Shown here piece by piece: positions 8,216 to 16,524 of a DNA stretch of 44,532 bases (position 1 is its first letter; each line of letters starts with the position of its first letter). The stretch is from the NCBI GenBank assembly GCA_002450075.1, contig DJYJ01000050.1:1-44532 (forward strand). The letters run 5' to 3'. The stretch is from Clostridiales bacterium UBA6981. GTDB lineage: Bacteria; Bacillota; Clostridia; Oscillospirales; Oscillospiraceae. Both the position numbers and the translations under genes were made by a program. The notes beneath the pieces are model-generated. The model had not been told where the DNA came from, searched no databases, and worked only from the letters and a program-made list of their open reading frames with translations.

Positions 8216-9067
8216 TCATTCGCCGCGGGCAAGCTTTTTGCGAATTCTCGTGGAAAGGAATTCGATGATCAGCACGAGGACCATCAAGCCCCAGACGAAG
8301 GCGCCGACCATCGCCCAGCGGCGGCTGTTCAGGCACTGCACCAGCGAGGCGCCGATGCCGCCCGCGCCGACGATACCGAGCGTCGTGGCGTCCTTGAGAT
8401 TGATGTCGAAGCGATAGATCGTCGTGGAGATGAAGCTCGCCGTCAGCTGGGGGATGACGCCGTAGCGGATCTTCTGGAACGGCGTGCAGCCCATGGCGTC
8501 CAGGCTCTCGAGGATGCGGGTGTCGAGATCCTCGATGGCAGTGATGTACATTTTCGAGATCATGCCGATGGAGCAGACCGACTGGGTGATGACGCCGCAG
8601 GCGGCGCCGGGGCCGGTCACGCGGATCCACATCAGCGCCCAGACCAGGCTGGGGATCGTGCGGATCAGCAGGATCACGATGCGGAAGATATAGGCGATGG
8701 GCTTGGGCAGGATGTTCGTGGAGGCGAGGAAGGCGAAGGGGATCGCCAGGATCGCGCCGAAGAGCGTGCCCAGAACGGCGATGGCCATGGTCTGCAAAAG
8801 CAGATAGGGAACATCGGTATCGCCGGTGCCGAACATCAGCTTCAGATCCGGATGGGTGATGCCGCTGACAACGCCCTGGGCCACGCTGCGTCCGGTGACC
8901 GTCAGCCCTTCATACTCGATGCTGGAGCTCGACCAGCCGATGAGCGTGAAGAGGATCAGCACGATCAGCAGGTACAGCCACCATTTGCGGGGACGGCGGG
9001 CGTACATTTCCGCCGCGGTCAGCTTTTCGTCAATGACTTTTTCGATTTTTTCCAGTTTTTCAGCCAT
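8216..9067 (-). CDS. phnE: Phosphonate-type ABC transporter permease (second PhnE)
   Basis: A 283-residue inner-membrane permease of the PhnE family. A charged N-terminal segment (1-26) precedes a first membrane helix (WWLYLLIVLILFTLIGW), and about five more follow. The ABC-contact loop is ESLDAMGCTPFQKIRYGVIPQ (EAA-type motif) and the end carries GIVGAGGIGASL. It lies 13 nt downstream of a second phnE of identical length, so the two probably form a heterodimeric pore with PhnC as ATPase and PhnD as binding protein. The ligand class (phosphonate, phosphite, phosphate or a related anion) cannot be set from the permease. Confidence 0.9.
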   Translation of the reverse strand: MAEKLEKIEKVIDEKLTAAEMYARRPRKWWLYLLIVLILFTLIGWSSSSIEYEGLTVTGRSVAQGVVSGITHPDLKLMFGTGDTDVPYLLLQTMAIAVLGTLFGAILAIPFAFLASTNILPKPIAYIFRIVILLIRTIPSLVWALMWIRVTGPGAACGVITQSVCSIGMISKMYITAIEDLDTRILESLDAMGCTPFQKIRYGVIPQLTASFISTTIYRFDINLKDATTLGIVGAGGIGASLVQCLNSRRWAMVGAFVWGLMVLVLIIEFLSTRIRKKLARGE

Positions 9068-9080
9068 GTCGTCCCTCCTC

Positions 9081-9932
9081 TCAGCTCAGCTTGCCGCGCA
9101 GGTATTCGCTGAGGAACTCGATGGCGACGACGACCACGAACAGCGTCAGCAGCACCATGCCGAGACCCTCGTAGTCGCGCCAGCCGATGCGCTCGTTGAT
9201 CGTGATGCCGAGACCGCCGGCGCCGACGTACCCGAGGATGGCGGAGGCACGCACGTTCATTTCAAAGCAATACAGGCTGTGACTGAGGTATACAGGCAGG
9301 ATCTGGGGCACGCAGGCGGACCAGAACGCCTGGAACTTGTTGGCGCCCATGGCCTCCATGGCCTCAAAGGGGCCCATGTCGATGGTCTCGATGCTCTCAT
9401 AGAGCATCTTGGCCACGATGCCGAAGGTGAAAACGGAGATGGCCAGCGTACCGGCAAAGGTGCCGAGGCCGAAGACCAGCGCGCACACCAGCGCGATCAC
9501 CAGCGTGGGGAGCGTGCGGATCAGCGCCAGGATAAAACGCAGGACGCTGACGATCACGCGGCTTTTGTCGATGTTCGTGGAGGCCAGGACCGAAACCGGC
9601 AGCGCCAGCAGACAGCCGATGACCGTGCCCAGGATCGACATCTTGATCGTGTCCACCAGGGGGCGGGTGACCTTTTCAAAGAAGCTCCATTTCGGATGGA
9701 AGAGCTTGACGAACAGGTCCAGCAGCTTGTCAAACTTGGTGACGATCACGGCGAGGGAAAAGCCCGTCATGCGCAGCGACAGCACGATCGCCACGGCCAG
9801 CAGCAGCAGGATCAGCGGCGCGCGGCTGCGGCGGCGGATCGTGGTGTGGCCGTTGGCAAGCGTGATGACCTGGGGCTTGAAGATCTTGTCAAACCAGGTC
9901 AGCTTGACGAGGGTGTTGACTTCATTTTCCAT
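9081..9932 (-). CDS. phnE: Phosphonate-type ABC transporter permease (first PhnE)
   Basis: A 283-residue PhnE-family permease. The first membrane helix is near residues 38-57 (APLILLLLAVAIVLSL); the EAA-type loop EAMEAMGANKFQAFWSACVPQ and the motif ILGYVGAGGLG mark the family. Its start lies 5 nt after the stop of phnC, showing tight operon packing. It pairs with the second phnE directly downstream; similarity in length and motif placement suggests an old duplication. Confidence 0.9.
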   Translation of the reverse strand: MENEVNTLVKLTWFDKIFKPQVITLANGHTTIRRRSRAPLILLLLAVAIVLSLRMTGFSLAVIVTKFDKLLDLFVKLFHPKWSFFEKVTRPLVDTIKMSILGTVIGCLLALPVSVLASTNIDKSRVIVSVLRFILALIRTLPTLVIALVCALVFGLGTFAGTLAISVFTFGIVAKMLYESIETIDMGPFEAMEAMGANKFQAFWSACVPQILPVYLSHSLYCFEMNVRASAILGYVGAGGLGITINERIGWRDYEGLGMVLLTLFVVVVAIEFLSEYLRGKLS

Positions 9933-9937
9933 CGCGC

Positions 9938-10702
9938 TTACTCCCCATTGCCCAGCACGGGCGCCTTCGTGCCGTTGTAAACATAGTCGATCTGCTCCTG
10001 GGTGATGGTGGAGGCGGGGCCGTCGAAGACGATCTCGCCGGCACGCACGCCGATCACGCGGTCGCAGTACTGGAGCGCGAGGTCGATGTGGTGGATGTTG
10101 AGAAGGATGGAGATGTTATAGTCCTTGTTGATGCGGACAAAGTCCTGCATGACCTGGCGGGCCGTGATCGGGTCAAGCGAGGCGACCGGCTCGTCGGCCA
10201 GGATGATCTTGGGGTTCTGGTTGAGCGTGCGGGCCAGGGCGACGCGCTGCTGCTGGCCGCCGGAGAGCTGGTCGCAGCGGGTGTAGGCCTTGTCGAGGAT
10301 GCCGACCTTGTCCAGACTTTCCAGGGCGCGCATCTTCTGTTCCTTGTTGAAGATCCCGAAGAGCACCCGGAAAAAGCCCATGTCGGGCACATCGGCGGTC
10401 AGCACGTTTTTGATGGCGGTGGAGCGGCTGACGAGGTTAAAGCTCTGGAAGATCATGCCGACCTTGCGGCGGTAGCGGCGAAGCTCGGCTCCCCTGAGGC
10501 TGTTGACGTCGACGCCGTCGACGGTCAGCGTCCCCTTGGTGATGTCGTGCATGCGGTTGATGCAGCGGAGGATCGTGGACTTGCCGGCGCCTGACAGACC
10601 GATGATGGCGACAAACTCGCCCTGCTCGATCTTCAGGTTTACATCCTTGAGCGCGGTGAATCCGTTGGGGTAGGTCTTGTAGACGTTCTTGAATTCAATC
10701 AT
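9938..10702 (-). CDS. phnC: Phosphonate-type ABC transporter ATP-binding protein PhnC
   Basis: A 254-residue ABC ATPase. Visible motifs are Walker A GLSGAGKST, the Q-loop in GMIFQSFNLV, signature LSGGQQQRVALARTL, Walker B IILADEPVASLD and the switch His in NIHHIDLALQYCDR. The insertion between Q-loop and signature and the start MIEFKNVYKTYPNGFTALK are typical of PhnC. The ATG at 10702 is chosen because the ABC domain begins there; upstream sequence is intergenic hairpins. It energises uptake through the two PhnE permeases. Confidence 0.93.
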   Translation of the reverse strand: MIEFKNVYKTYPNGFTALKDVNLKIEQGEFVAIIGLSGAGKSTILRCINRMHDITKGTLTVDGVDVNSLRGAELRRYRRKVGMIFQSFNLVSRSTAIKNVLTADVPDMGFFRVLFGIFNKEQKMRALESLDKVGILDKAYTRCDQLSGGQQQRVALARTLNQNPKIILADEPVASLDPITARQVMQDFVRINKDYNISILLNIHHIDLALQYCDRVIGVRAGEIVFDGPASTITQEQIDYVYNGTKAPVLGNGE

Positions 10703-10751
10703 GCGGCGGCTCTCTCCCTTTTCAAATCTGATGGTCTTGTTGGAACCGGTC

Positions 10752-10822
10752 AGCGGCATATTCTTATGCCGCTCAGCGCTCTCAACAAGGAAACGGGCCC
10801 TGTATGCGGGGATACAGGGCCC
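10752..10822 (-). other. Two hairpins between phnD and phnC
   Basis: Stem 1: GGGCCCTGTAT (10795-10805) with ATACAGGGCCC (10812-10822), 11 perfect base pairs and a 6-nt loop. Stem 2: AGCGGCATA (10752-10760) with TATGCCGCT (10765-10773), 9 perfect pairs and a 4-nt loop. Neither is followed by a strong U-run on the minus strand. Their place right after the binding-protein gene fits the common arrangement in which hairpins protect or attenuate the mRNA so that the binding protein is made in excess. Confidence 0.65.
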
Positions 10823-10838
10823 GGATTGCGCGGGGAAA

Positions 10839-11966
10839 TTACTCAGCCATGATGGACTGGGCCAGACGGGCGCCGTCGTAGTCGGAGTCGGTGGCCACCT
10901 TGTAACCGGTGTGGCTGTAGATGTCAAAGATCGCCTTGCCTTCATCGGTGGCAGCGATGTTGATGAAGCAGTTCTGCAGTGCCTCGACCAGCTCGGGGGT
11001 GTAGAAGGGGCTGGACTTGGAGATGGAGACGGTATCGTTGTAGATGCCCTCGGTCACGCCGATGACGTTCATCTCGTTCCAGATGGAATCGGTGCGGCCC
11101 ATGCCCTGCTTGCCGGTCTCATCCTGCTGATCGGTGGGCAGCATCCAGGAAGCCTCGTAGTCGTTGCGGCCGTCGGCATAGCAGCAGATGATGTCGACAG
11201 ACTCAGCAGCGGCATAGGAGAAGGCGGTGCCGTAGCCGGAATCGATGGGGATGACGTTGTCCAGATCGGAGATCTTCTTGCCGTCAAAGTTTTCCATCAG
11301 CCACATGGTGGGGTAGATGTAGCCGGCGGAGGAAGAGGTCTTCTGAACGGCCCACTTGGCGCCATTGACATCGTCCCAGGTGAGCTGCTCGCCGTTGTTG
11401 ACCTTCTCGGCCAGCTTCTTGCCGTACTCGGAGGGGGTGGCGTAGATCAGGGCGCGGTAGTAGGTGACCTGGGGGCCGTTCTTCTGGGTGGCATTGGCTT
11501 CGCCGTTCCAGTCGGCGGGGTTCTCGCTGTCGTTGGACAGGCCGTTGCGGGTGGCGGTCAGGATAACGTCAACATCGTCGGAGTAGAGGATGTAGGTGCC
11601 GGCAGGCAGCCAGCCGAGGTCGATGGAGCCGGCGGACATGGCCTCGCCGGTGGCGTCATAGTTGGTGCCGACGGTGATGTCGACCTCGTCGATGTCGTAG
11701 CCGAGGTTGGCCATCTCGGTCTTGACGAGCTCGGGGAGGTTCGCGGTGCCGGCAATGATGACGTCGGCGTCCTTGGAGGGAACGAACTCAAGCGTCAGCT
11801 TGTCGAAGTGGGGGCGCTCAGCCTCGGCGGAAGCGCTCTCCTGGGCGGGGGCTTCGTTGCTCTGGGCGGGGGCTTCGTTGCTCTGGGCGGGAGCGGCAGA
11901 CTGGCCGCAGGCGCACAGCGCGAAGACCATAACAAGTGCGAGGAGCAGTGCGACGATCTTTCTCAT
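10839..11966 (-). CDS. phnD: Phosphonate/phosphate-type substrate-binding lipoprotein PhnD
   Basis: A 375-residue binding protein. The signal peptide MRKIVALLLALVMVFALCAC ends in a lipobox (LCAC, lipidated Cys about residue 19-20). A flexible linker follows, with a heptapeptide SNEAPAQ repeated twice. The mature domain has the PhnD-type pattern: FVPSKDADVIIAGTANLPELV, LGWLPAGTYILYS, and the serine-rich ligand loop KTSSSAGYIYPT. It anchors on the outer face of the membrane and delivers ligand to PhnE. First gene of the operon, with a GGAGGA ribosome site, its own promoter at 12101-12129 and a 120-130 nt structured leader. No C-P lyase or phosphonatase gene is in the window, so phosphonate is only one possible ligand. 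Confidence 0.9.
   Translation of the reverse strand: MRKIVALLLALVMVFALCACGQSAAPAQSNEAPAQSNEAPAQESASAEAERPHFDKLTLEFVPSKDADVIIAGTANLPELVKTEMANLGYDIDEVDITVGTNYDATGEAMSAGSIDLGWLPAGTYILYSDDVDVILTATRNGLSNDSENPADWNGEANATQKNGPQVTYYRALIYATPSEYGKKLAEKVNNGEQLTWDDVNGAKWAVQKTSSSAGYIYPTMWLMENFDGKKISDLDNVIPIDSGYGTAFSYAAAESVDIICCYADGRNDYEASWMLPTDQQDETGKQGMGRTDSIWNEMNVIGVTEGIYNDTVSISKSSPFYTPELVEALQNCFINIAATDEGKAIFDIYSHTGYKVATDSDYDGARLAQSIMAE
11841..11892. repeat. 21-bp tandem repeat in phnD linker
   Basis: Two identical 21-bp units (11841-11861 and 11862-11882) and about 10 bp of a third encode the repeated SNEAPAQ linker after the lipobox. In-frame copy-number changes would only alter linker length. Confidence 0.85.
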
Positions 11967-12095
11967 TTTGGTATTGTCCTCCTAAAAAATATTCTTCAGG
12001 GCCCGAAGGCCGGTGAATACACAAAAAGAAAACCGACAGGACATGCCCCCGTCATTCGGGGCGGAAATCCCCTTGTTTCGACCGTTTTCTCACAG
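11967..12095 (-). promoter_or_regulatory. Structured 5' leader of phnD, unidentified
   Basis: The predicted leader (about 128 nt) contains, in order: GAAAACGG, a GCCCCG/CGGGGGC hairpin, CGGTTTTC complementary to the first element and followed by TTTTTGTG, then a GGCCTTCGGGCC hairpin with a UUCG loop, and finally AGGAGGAC before the ATG. The long-range GAAAAC/GTTTTC pairing with a following U-run looks terminator-like, so attenuation is possible. I cannot match it to a known riboswitch class. Confidence 0.4.
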
Positions 12096-12100
12096 GACAC

Positions 12101-12129
12101 AGTTTATCACATGAGGTGAGGTCAGGCAA
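12101..12129 (-). promoter_or_regulatory. Promoter of the phn operon
   Basis: TTGCCT (12124-12129) and TAAACT (12101-12106) on the minus strand, spaced 17 nt, about 135 nt before the phnD start. Confidence 0.65.
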
Positions 12130-12267
12130 TAGGAAAAACGCACGGAATTGCAGTGCGGCAGGCTGCCGCGGTTCATCTATCTCGACAGTTTCCCCTGCCT
12201 GCAGAAGGGCTTTTCGCTCAGGCCGCCGGTTTTCGCTTCCTGCAGCACCGGCTCATGCGGATAGAAA

Positions 12268-12294
12268 AGGAGTTCGGATGGACTCCGAGCTCCT
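12268..12294 (-). terminator. Terminator after nfnB
   Basis: A stem AGGAG-TCGGA / TCCGA-CTCCT (12268-12294) with a short loop is followed on the minus strand by TTTTCTATCC. It starts 6 nt beyond the nfnB stop codon and ends the pepF-nfnA-nfnB transcription unit. Between it and the phn promoter (12130-12267) I see no gene. Confidence 0.8.
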
Positions 12295-12300
12295 GTTTTC

Positions 12301-13695
12301 TTATCCTTTTTTCGATTTGATGTACTTGTCGATCGACTTCGCGCCGGCCTTGCCCGCGCCCATCGCGAGGATGACCGTGGCGCTGCCGGTGACGGCGTCG
12401 CCGCCGGCAAAGACGCCCTCGCGCGCGGTCACGCCGCCCTCGTCGGCCTCGATGCCGCCCTTCTTCGTGAAGGTCAGACCCTCGGTGGTGTTGCGGATCA
12501 GCGGGTTGGGGCTCGTGCCGATGGCGATGACGACGGTGTCGACGTCGAGGATCCAGTTGCTGCCCTCGACGGCGACGGGCTTTCTTCTGCCCTTCTCGTC
12601 CGGCTCGCCCAGCTCCTGGCGCACCAGCTCGATGCCGGTGACGTGGCCGTCCTCGCCGCCGTGGATGGCGACGGGGTTGTTGAGCAGATTGAACTCGATG
12701 CCCTCGGCCTCGGCGTGCTCGACCTCCTCCTTGCGGGCGGGCAGCTCGTCGCGGCCGCGGCGGTAGCAGATGTAGACATGCTCGGCGCCGAGACGCTTGG
12801 CCACTCTCGCCGCGTCCATCGCGACGTTGCCCGCGCCGACGACCGCCACGCGGCCGAAGTGCTTGATGGGCGTGTCATAGTCGTCGCGGTAGGCCTTCAT
12901 CAGGTTGACGCGCGTTAAGAGCTCGTTGGCGGAGTAGACGCCCAGAAGGTTCTCGCCCGGGATGTGCAGGAACTGCGGCAGACCGGCGCCGGAGCCGATG
13001 AACACGGCCTCGAAGCCGTCTTCGAACAGCTCATCCACGGTCTCGGACTTGCCGACGATGGCGTTGTTGACGATCTTGACGCCCATGGCCTTGAGATTGT
13101 CGATCTCGGCGGCGACGATCTCCTTGGGCAGACGGAACTGCGGGATGCCGTAGACCAGCACGCCGCCGGATTTGTGGAAGGCTTCGAAGACCGTGACGTC
13201 ATAACCGAGCTTTCTGAGGTCGCCCGCGCAGGTCAGACCCGCGGGGCCGGAGCCGACGATCGCGACGCGGTGGCCGTTGGATTCCGGCTCTTCGATTTTG
13301 GCCTTGCCCTTTTTGTTCATATGATAGTCGGCCACGAAGCGCTCGAGCCGGCCGATGCCGACGCTCTCGCCCTTGATGCCGCGCACGCACTTTGACTCGC
13401 ACTGCTTCTCCTGCGGGCAGACACGGCCGCAGACGGCGGGCAGGGAGTTGGTGGAGGTGATGATGTCATAGGCCGCGTCAAAGTCGCCCTCGGCGACCTT
13501 GGCGATGAACTCCGGGATGCGGACCGAGACGGGGCAGCCCGTACGGCAGCGCGGATCGCGACAGTTGAGGCAGCGCTTGGCCTCGTCGATGGCGGCCTCG
13601 GCGCTGTAGCCGAGGGCGACCTCGTCGAAATTGGAGGCACGGACGATCGGATCCTGCTCGGGCATGGGGTTCTTTTCCATCTTCATGTTAGCCAT
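12301..13695 (-). CDS. nfnB: NfnB-type NADPH/ferredoxin oxidoreductase large subunit (GltD/GltA-like)
   Basis: A 464-residue flavoprotein. The N-terminal domain binds iron-sulfur clusters (CLNCRDPRCRTGCPVSVRIPEF and CGRVCPQEKQCESKC, residues about 41-110), followed by an FAD site (VAIVGSGPAGLTCAGDL) and an NADPH site (VAVVGAGNVAMDAARVAKRLG). Alone it would be called a glutamate synthase small subunit, but it overlaps nfnA by 8 nt (ATGGCTAA) and no glutamate synthase large subunit is near. With NfnA it forms the NADH-dependent reduced ferredoxin:NADP+ oxidoreductase, which bifurcates electrons between ferredoxin, NAD and NADP in anaerobes. The cytoplasmic complex balances redox carriers. Ribosome site GGAGGG lies inside the nfnA end. 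Confidence 0.9.
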   Translation of the reverse strand: MANMKMEKNPMPEQDPIVRASNFDEVALGYSAEAAIDEAKRCLNCRDPRCRTGCPVSVRIPEFIAKVAEGDFDAAYDIITSTNSLPAVCGRVCPQEKQCESKCVRGIKGESVGIGRLERFVADYHMNKKGKAKIEEPESNGHRVAIVGSGPAGLTCAGDLRKLGYDVTVFEAFHKSGGVLVYGIPQFRLPKEIVAAEIDNLKAMGVKIVNNAIVGKSETVDELFEDGFEAVFIGSGAGLPQFLHIPGENLLGVYSANELLTRVNLMKAYRDDYDTPIKHFGRVAVVGAGNVAMDAARVAKRLGAEHVYICYRRGRDELPARKEEVEHAEAEGIEFNLLNNPVAIHGGEDGHVTGIELVRQELGEPDEKGRRKPVAVEGSNWILDVDTVVIAIGTSPNPLIRNTTEGLTFTKKGGIEADEGGVTAREGVFAGGDAVTGSATVILAMGAGKAGAKSIDKYIKSKKG

Positions 13696-14554
13696 TTCTC
13701 TTCCCTCCCGTCATGTTGCAGATGTGCTTTGCCGCCTCGTCCTGCTCGTCCTTGTAGAAGGCGGCGCGCTTGAGAAGACTGTCAAAGTCGACCTCGTGCG
13801 CGTCGAAGTCCGGCCCGTCGACGCAGGCGAACTTGGTCTCGCCGCCGACGATGACGCGGCAGCCGCCGCACATGCCGGTGCCGTCGACCATGATGGGGTC
13901 AAGCGAGATGATGGTCTTGATGCCGTAGGGGCGGGTGACGTCGGCGAGGAACTTCATCATGATGTCCGGGCCGATGGCGATGACGCGGTCAAACTGCGGC
14001 CGGCCCTCGGCGATGTTCGCGTCGATCTCCTGCTTGAGGAAGACGGTGGTAAAGCCCTTTTCGCCGTAGGTGCCGTCGTCGGTGCACATGATGAGCTTGT
14101 CCGAAGCGGCCTTGAGCTCGTCCTTCAGAATGACGATGTCCGCGCTGCGGAAGCCGCCGATGAAGGTGACCTCGATGCCCCTCTCGTGCATCTCCTTGGC
14201 GATCGGGTAGGCAATGGCGCAGCCGACGCCGCCGCCGACCACGCAGACCTTTTTCAGTCCGTCCATCTCCGTTGCCTTGCCTAAGGGGCCGACGATGTCG
14301 GTGATGTAGTCGCCCTCGGCCACGGTGTGCAGCATCTTCGTGGTGCGGCCGGCGGCCTGGACCATGACGGTGACGGTGCCCTTTTCGCGGTCATAGCCCG
14401 CGACGGATACCGGTACGCGCTCGCCCTGCTCGTCCAGCCGGAAGATGACGAACTGCCCGGCCTGGGCATGGCGTGCGATCAGAGGTGCCTCGATCTCGAA
14501 GAGGCAAATGGTCTTTGCGTCGTTGAGAAAACGCTTGGTCACTACTTTGTACAT
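13688..14554 (-). CDS. nfnA: NfnA-type sulfide/dihydroorotate dehydrogenase-like FAD/NAD-binding subunit
   Basis: A 288-residue protein of the PyrK/ferredoxin-NADP reductase family: an FAD-binding beta-barrel (1-95, with RVPVSVAGYD), a NAD-binding domain (VCVVGGGVGCAIAYPIAKEM), and a C-terminal Cys cluster (GTGMCGGCRV and TKFACVDGP) that ligates a 2Fe-2S cluster. This is the small subunit of NfnAB. The ATG at 14554 has AGGTGGAG just upstream; the longer open frame above it runs into the pepF end and is not used. The stop TAA lies within the start region of nfnB, indicating coupled translation. Confidence 0.92.
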   Translation of the reverse strand: MYKVVTKRFLNDAKTICLFEIEAPLIARHAQAGQFVIFRLDEQGERVPVSVAGYDREKGTVTVMVQAAGRTTKMLHTVAEGDYITDIVGPLGKATEMDGLKKVCVVGGGVGCAIAYPIAKEMHERGIEVTFIGGFRSADIVILKDELKAASDKLIMCTDDGTYGEKGFTTVFLKQEIDANIAEGRPQFDRVIAIGPDIMMKFLADVTRPYGIKTIISLDPIMVDGTGMCGGCRVIVGGETKFACVDGPDFDAHEVDFDSLLKRAAFYKDEQDEAAKHICNMTGGKRNG

Positions 14555-14601
14555 ACTCCACCTCTTATCCTGTTTTTCTTTTTGTGTGATCGAACTTGCG
14601 T

Positions 14602-16407
14602 TTATGCCAGCTTTTCCATTTCGCCCAGCAGTTCGCCGAAGAGCGAGAGCGCCGCGTTGACGGGGTCGGGCGTGGACATGTCGACTCCGGCGATCTTTAA
14701 AAGGCTGATCGGGTCGGTGCTGCTGCCGCCGGAGAGGAACTTCTTGTAATCGGCCACGGCGCTCTCCCCCTCGGAGAGGATGCGGTTGGCCAGCGCCACC
14801 GCCGCGGAGAAGCCCGTTGCATACTGGAAGACATAGTAGTTGTAGAAGAAGTGCGGGATGCGCGTCCATTCCAGCGCGATCCCTTCGTCGGAGACCATGT
14901 CGGGGCCGAAGTAGAGGCGGTTGAGCGCGTGGTATTTCTCGCTTAGCACGTCGGCCGTCAGCGTCTCGCCCTGCTCGGCCATGCGGCCCATCATCAGCTC
15001 AAACTCGGCAAACATCGTCTGGCGGTAAACCGTGCCCTTGAACGAATCGAGGAAGTGGTTGATGAGATAGGCCCGCTCGGTGGGATCGGTCGTCTTTTTC
15101 AGCAGATGGCGCACCAGCAGCACCTCGTTGCAGGTGGAGGCGACCTCCGCGACAAAGATGACATAGTCCGCGGTGTTCACGGGCTGAACCTTGCAGCTGT
15201 GCCAGCTGTGGAGCGCGTGGCCCATCTCATGGGCGAGGGTGAACATCGAATCGAGCGTGTCCTTGTGATTTAAGAGAACATAGGGGTGCGGGCGGGAGCT
15301 GCCGGAGGAATAGGCGCCGCCGCGCTTGCCCTCGTTTTCATACACATCGAGCCAGCGGTGGGAAAAGCCCTCGCGCAGCAGATCGGTATAGTCCTCGCCC
15401 AAAACGGCGAGCGCCTCGAGCACGGTGGCCTTGGCCTCCTCGATGCCGATCTTGCGCGTCGCACCGGCGACAAGCGGGGTATAGACGTCGTACATGTGAA
15501 GCTCGTCGACGCCGAGCAGCTTCTTTCTCAGCGCGACATAGCGGTACATCTTGTCGAGGTTGCCGTGCACGGCCTCGATCAGGTTCGTATAGACCTCGGT
15601 CGGGACCTCGGTATGGTCGAGAGCGGCCGTGAGCGTGTCGGGATATTTGCGCGCGCGGGAGAAGAAAAGGCGCTGGCGAAATTCGGCGTCGAGCGTTGCG
15701 GCGATCGTATTCTTAAACTGACCCATGCGGGTGTAATAACTCTCGAAGGCGTTGCGGCGCAGCGTACGGTCGGCGCTCTCCTCCAGCGGGACGAAGGTGC
15801 CGTTGGTGAGCTGGTGCTCCCGGCCCTCGCCGTCCGTGACCGGATCGAAGCGGATGTCGGCGTCGCGGAAGGTGCTGCCGATCTGATCCGGGGCGCTCGC
15901 GATCTCCCCGGCGGCGGCGAGAAGCCGCTCCTCCTCCGCGGAGAGGATGTGGGCCGCACGGCGGCGGATCTGGTAGATGCTGCGGCGGTAGGTCTCGAGC
16001 TCAGGCTGTACGACATAGAAGAGGTTGAGCCGGTCCTCGTCGATCGCCATGATCTCCGGCGTGGCAAAGGCAGCCGCGCTCGCGATGGCGACGTAGGTGT
16101 TCATGGCCTTGCCGCGCATATCCTGATAAAAGCCGTTCGACGTGTCCTGATCGGACGCGCAGCTGGCGTAGGTGTGCAGCGGCGTCAGACGCAGCTCGAG
16201 CTCATCCTGGAGCCTGAAAAAGCCGAGGAGCTCCTCCGCGCTCTCGCCGAGACGGCCGCGGTAGGCCGCGATGCGCGCGGGCATGTCCTTGAGCGCTTCA
16301 TACTCTGCCGTCCAGGCCGCGTCGTCGGGAAACATGTCCCGTAAATCCCAGGTATATTCCTCCGCGATCTCCTCGCGTTTCGGGATCCTGTTCTCTGCCA
16401 TTTGCAT
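14602..16407 (-). CDS. pepF: Oligoendopeptidase F (M3 family zinc peptidase)
   Basis: A 601-residue cytoplasmic M3 peptidase. The zinc motif HEMGHALHS is near residue 388, with the downstream Glu ligand in AEVASTCNEVLL. The N-terminal helical half and total length match PepF. It degrades short oligopeptides imported or produced by other proteases. The start at 16407 has GGAGG only 4 nt before it, and a second ATG two codons later (16401) has a 10-nt spacing, so either may be used. The promoter lies at 16437-16465. nfnA begins 47 nt downstream on the same strand without an obvious terminator, so the three genes may be co-transcribed. Confidence 0.93.
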   Translation of the reverse strand: MQMAENRIPKREEIAEEYTWDLRDMFPDDAAWTAEYEALKDMPARIAAYRGRLGESAEELLGFFRLQDELELRLTPLHTYASCASDQDTSNGFYQDMRGKAMNTYVAIASAAAFATPEIMAIDEDRLNLFYVVQPELETYRRSIYQIRRRAAHILSAEEERLLAAAGEIASAPDQIGSTFRDADIRFDPVTDGEGREHQLTNGTFVPLEESADRTLRRNAFESYYTRMGQFKNTIAATLDAEFRQRLFFSRARKYPDTLTAALDHTEVPTEVYTNLIEAVHGNLDKMYRYVALRKKLLGVDELHMYDVYTPLVAGATRKIGIEEAKATVLEALAVLGEDYTDLLREGFSHRWLDVYENEGKRGGAYSSGSSRPHPYVLLNHKDTLDSMFTLAHEMGHALHSWHSCKVQPVNTADYVIFVAEVASTCNEVLLVRHLLKKTTDPTERAYLINHFLDSFKGTVYRQTMFAEFELMMGRMAEQGETLTADVLSEKYHALNRLYFGPDMVSDEGIALEWTRIPHFFYNYYVFQYATGFSAAVALANRILSEGESAVADYKKFLSGGSSTDPISLLKIAGVDMSTPDPVNAALSLFGELLGEMEKLA

Positions 16408-16436
16408 GACGCCTCCTTACATTTTTCCGATTATAT

Positions 16437-16465
16437 ATTATATCATGCTTTTTTCTCGAATACAA
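16437..16465 (-). promoter_or_regulatory. Promoter of pepF
   Basis: TTGTAT (16460-16465) and TATAAT (16437-16442) on the minus strand with a 17-nt spacer, about 30 nt before the pepF start. Confidence 0.7.
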
Positions 16466-16524
16466 TCAAATACCGGAAATAATAACCGATTTTACGCACA
16501 TAAGCAGGCGGAAAGGAGTTTTTT

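Noticed and set aside
10689..12119. A 476-codon plus-strand open frame opposite phnD
   Set aside because: Low-complexity Gly/Val-rich sequence opposite an intact lipoprotein gene.
12301..13695. Glutamate synthase small subunit (gltD/gltA)
   Set aside because: The sequence fits that family, but the overlap with nfnA and absence of a large subunit favour NfnB.
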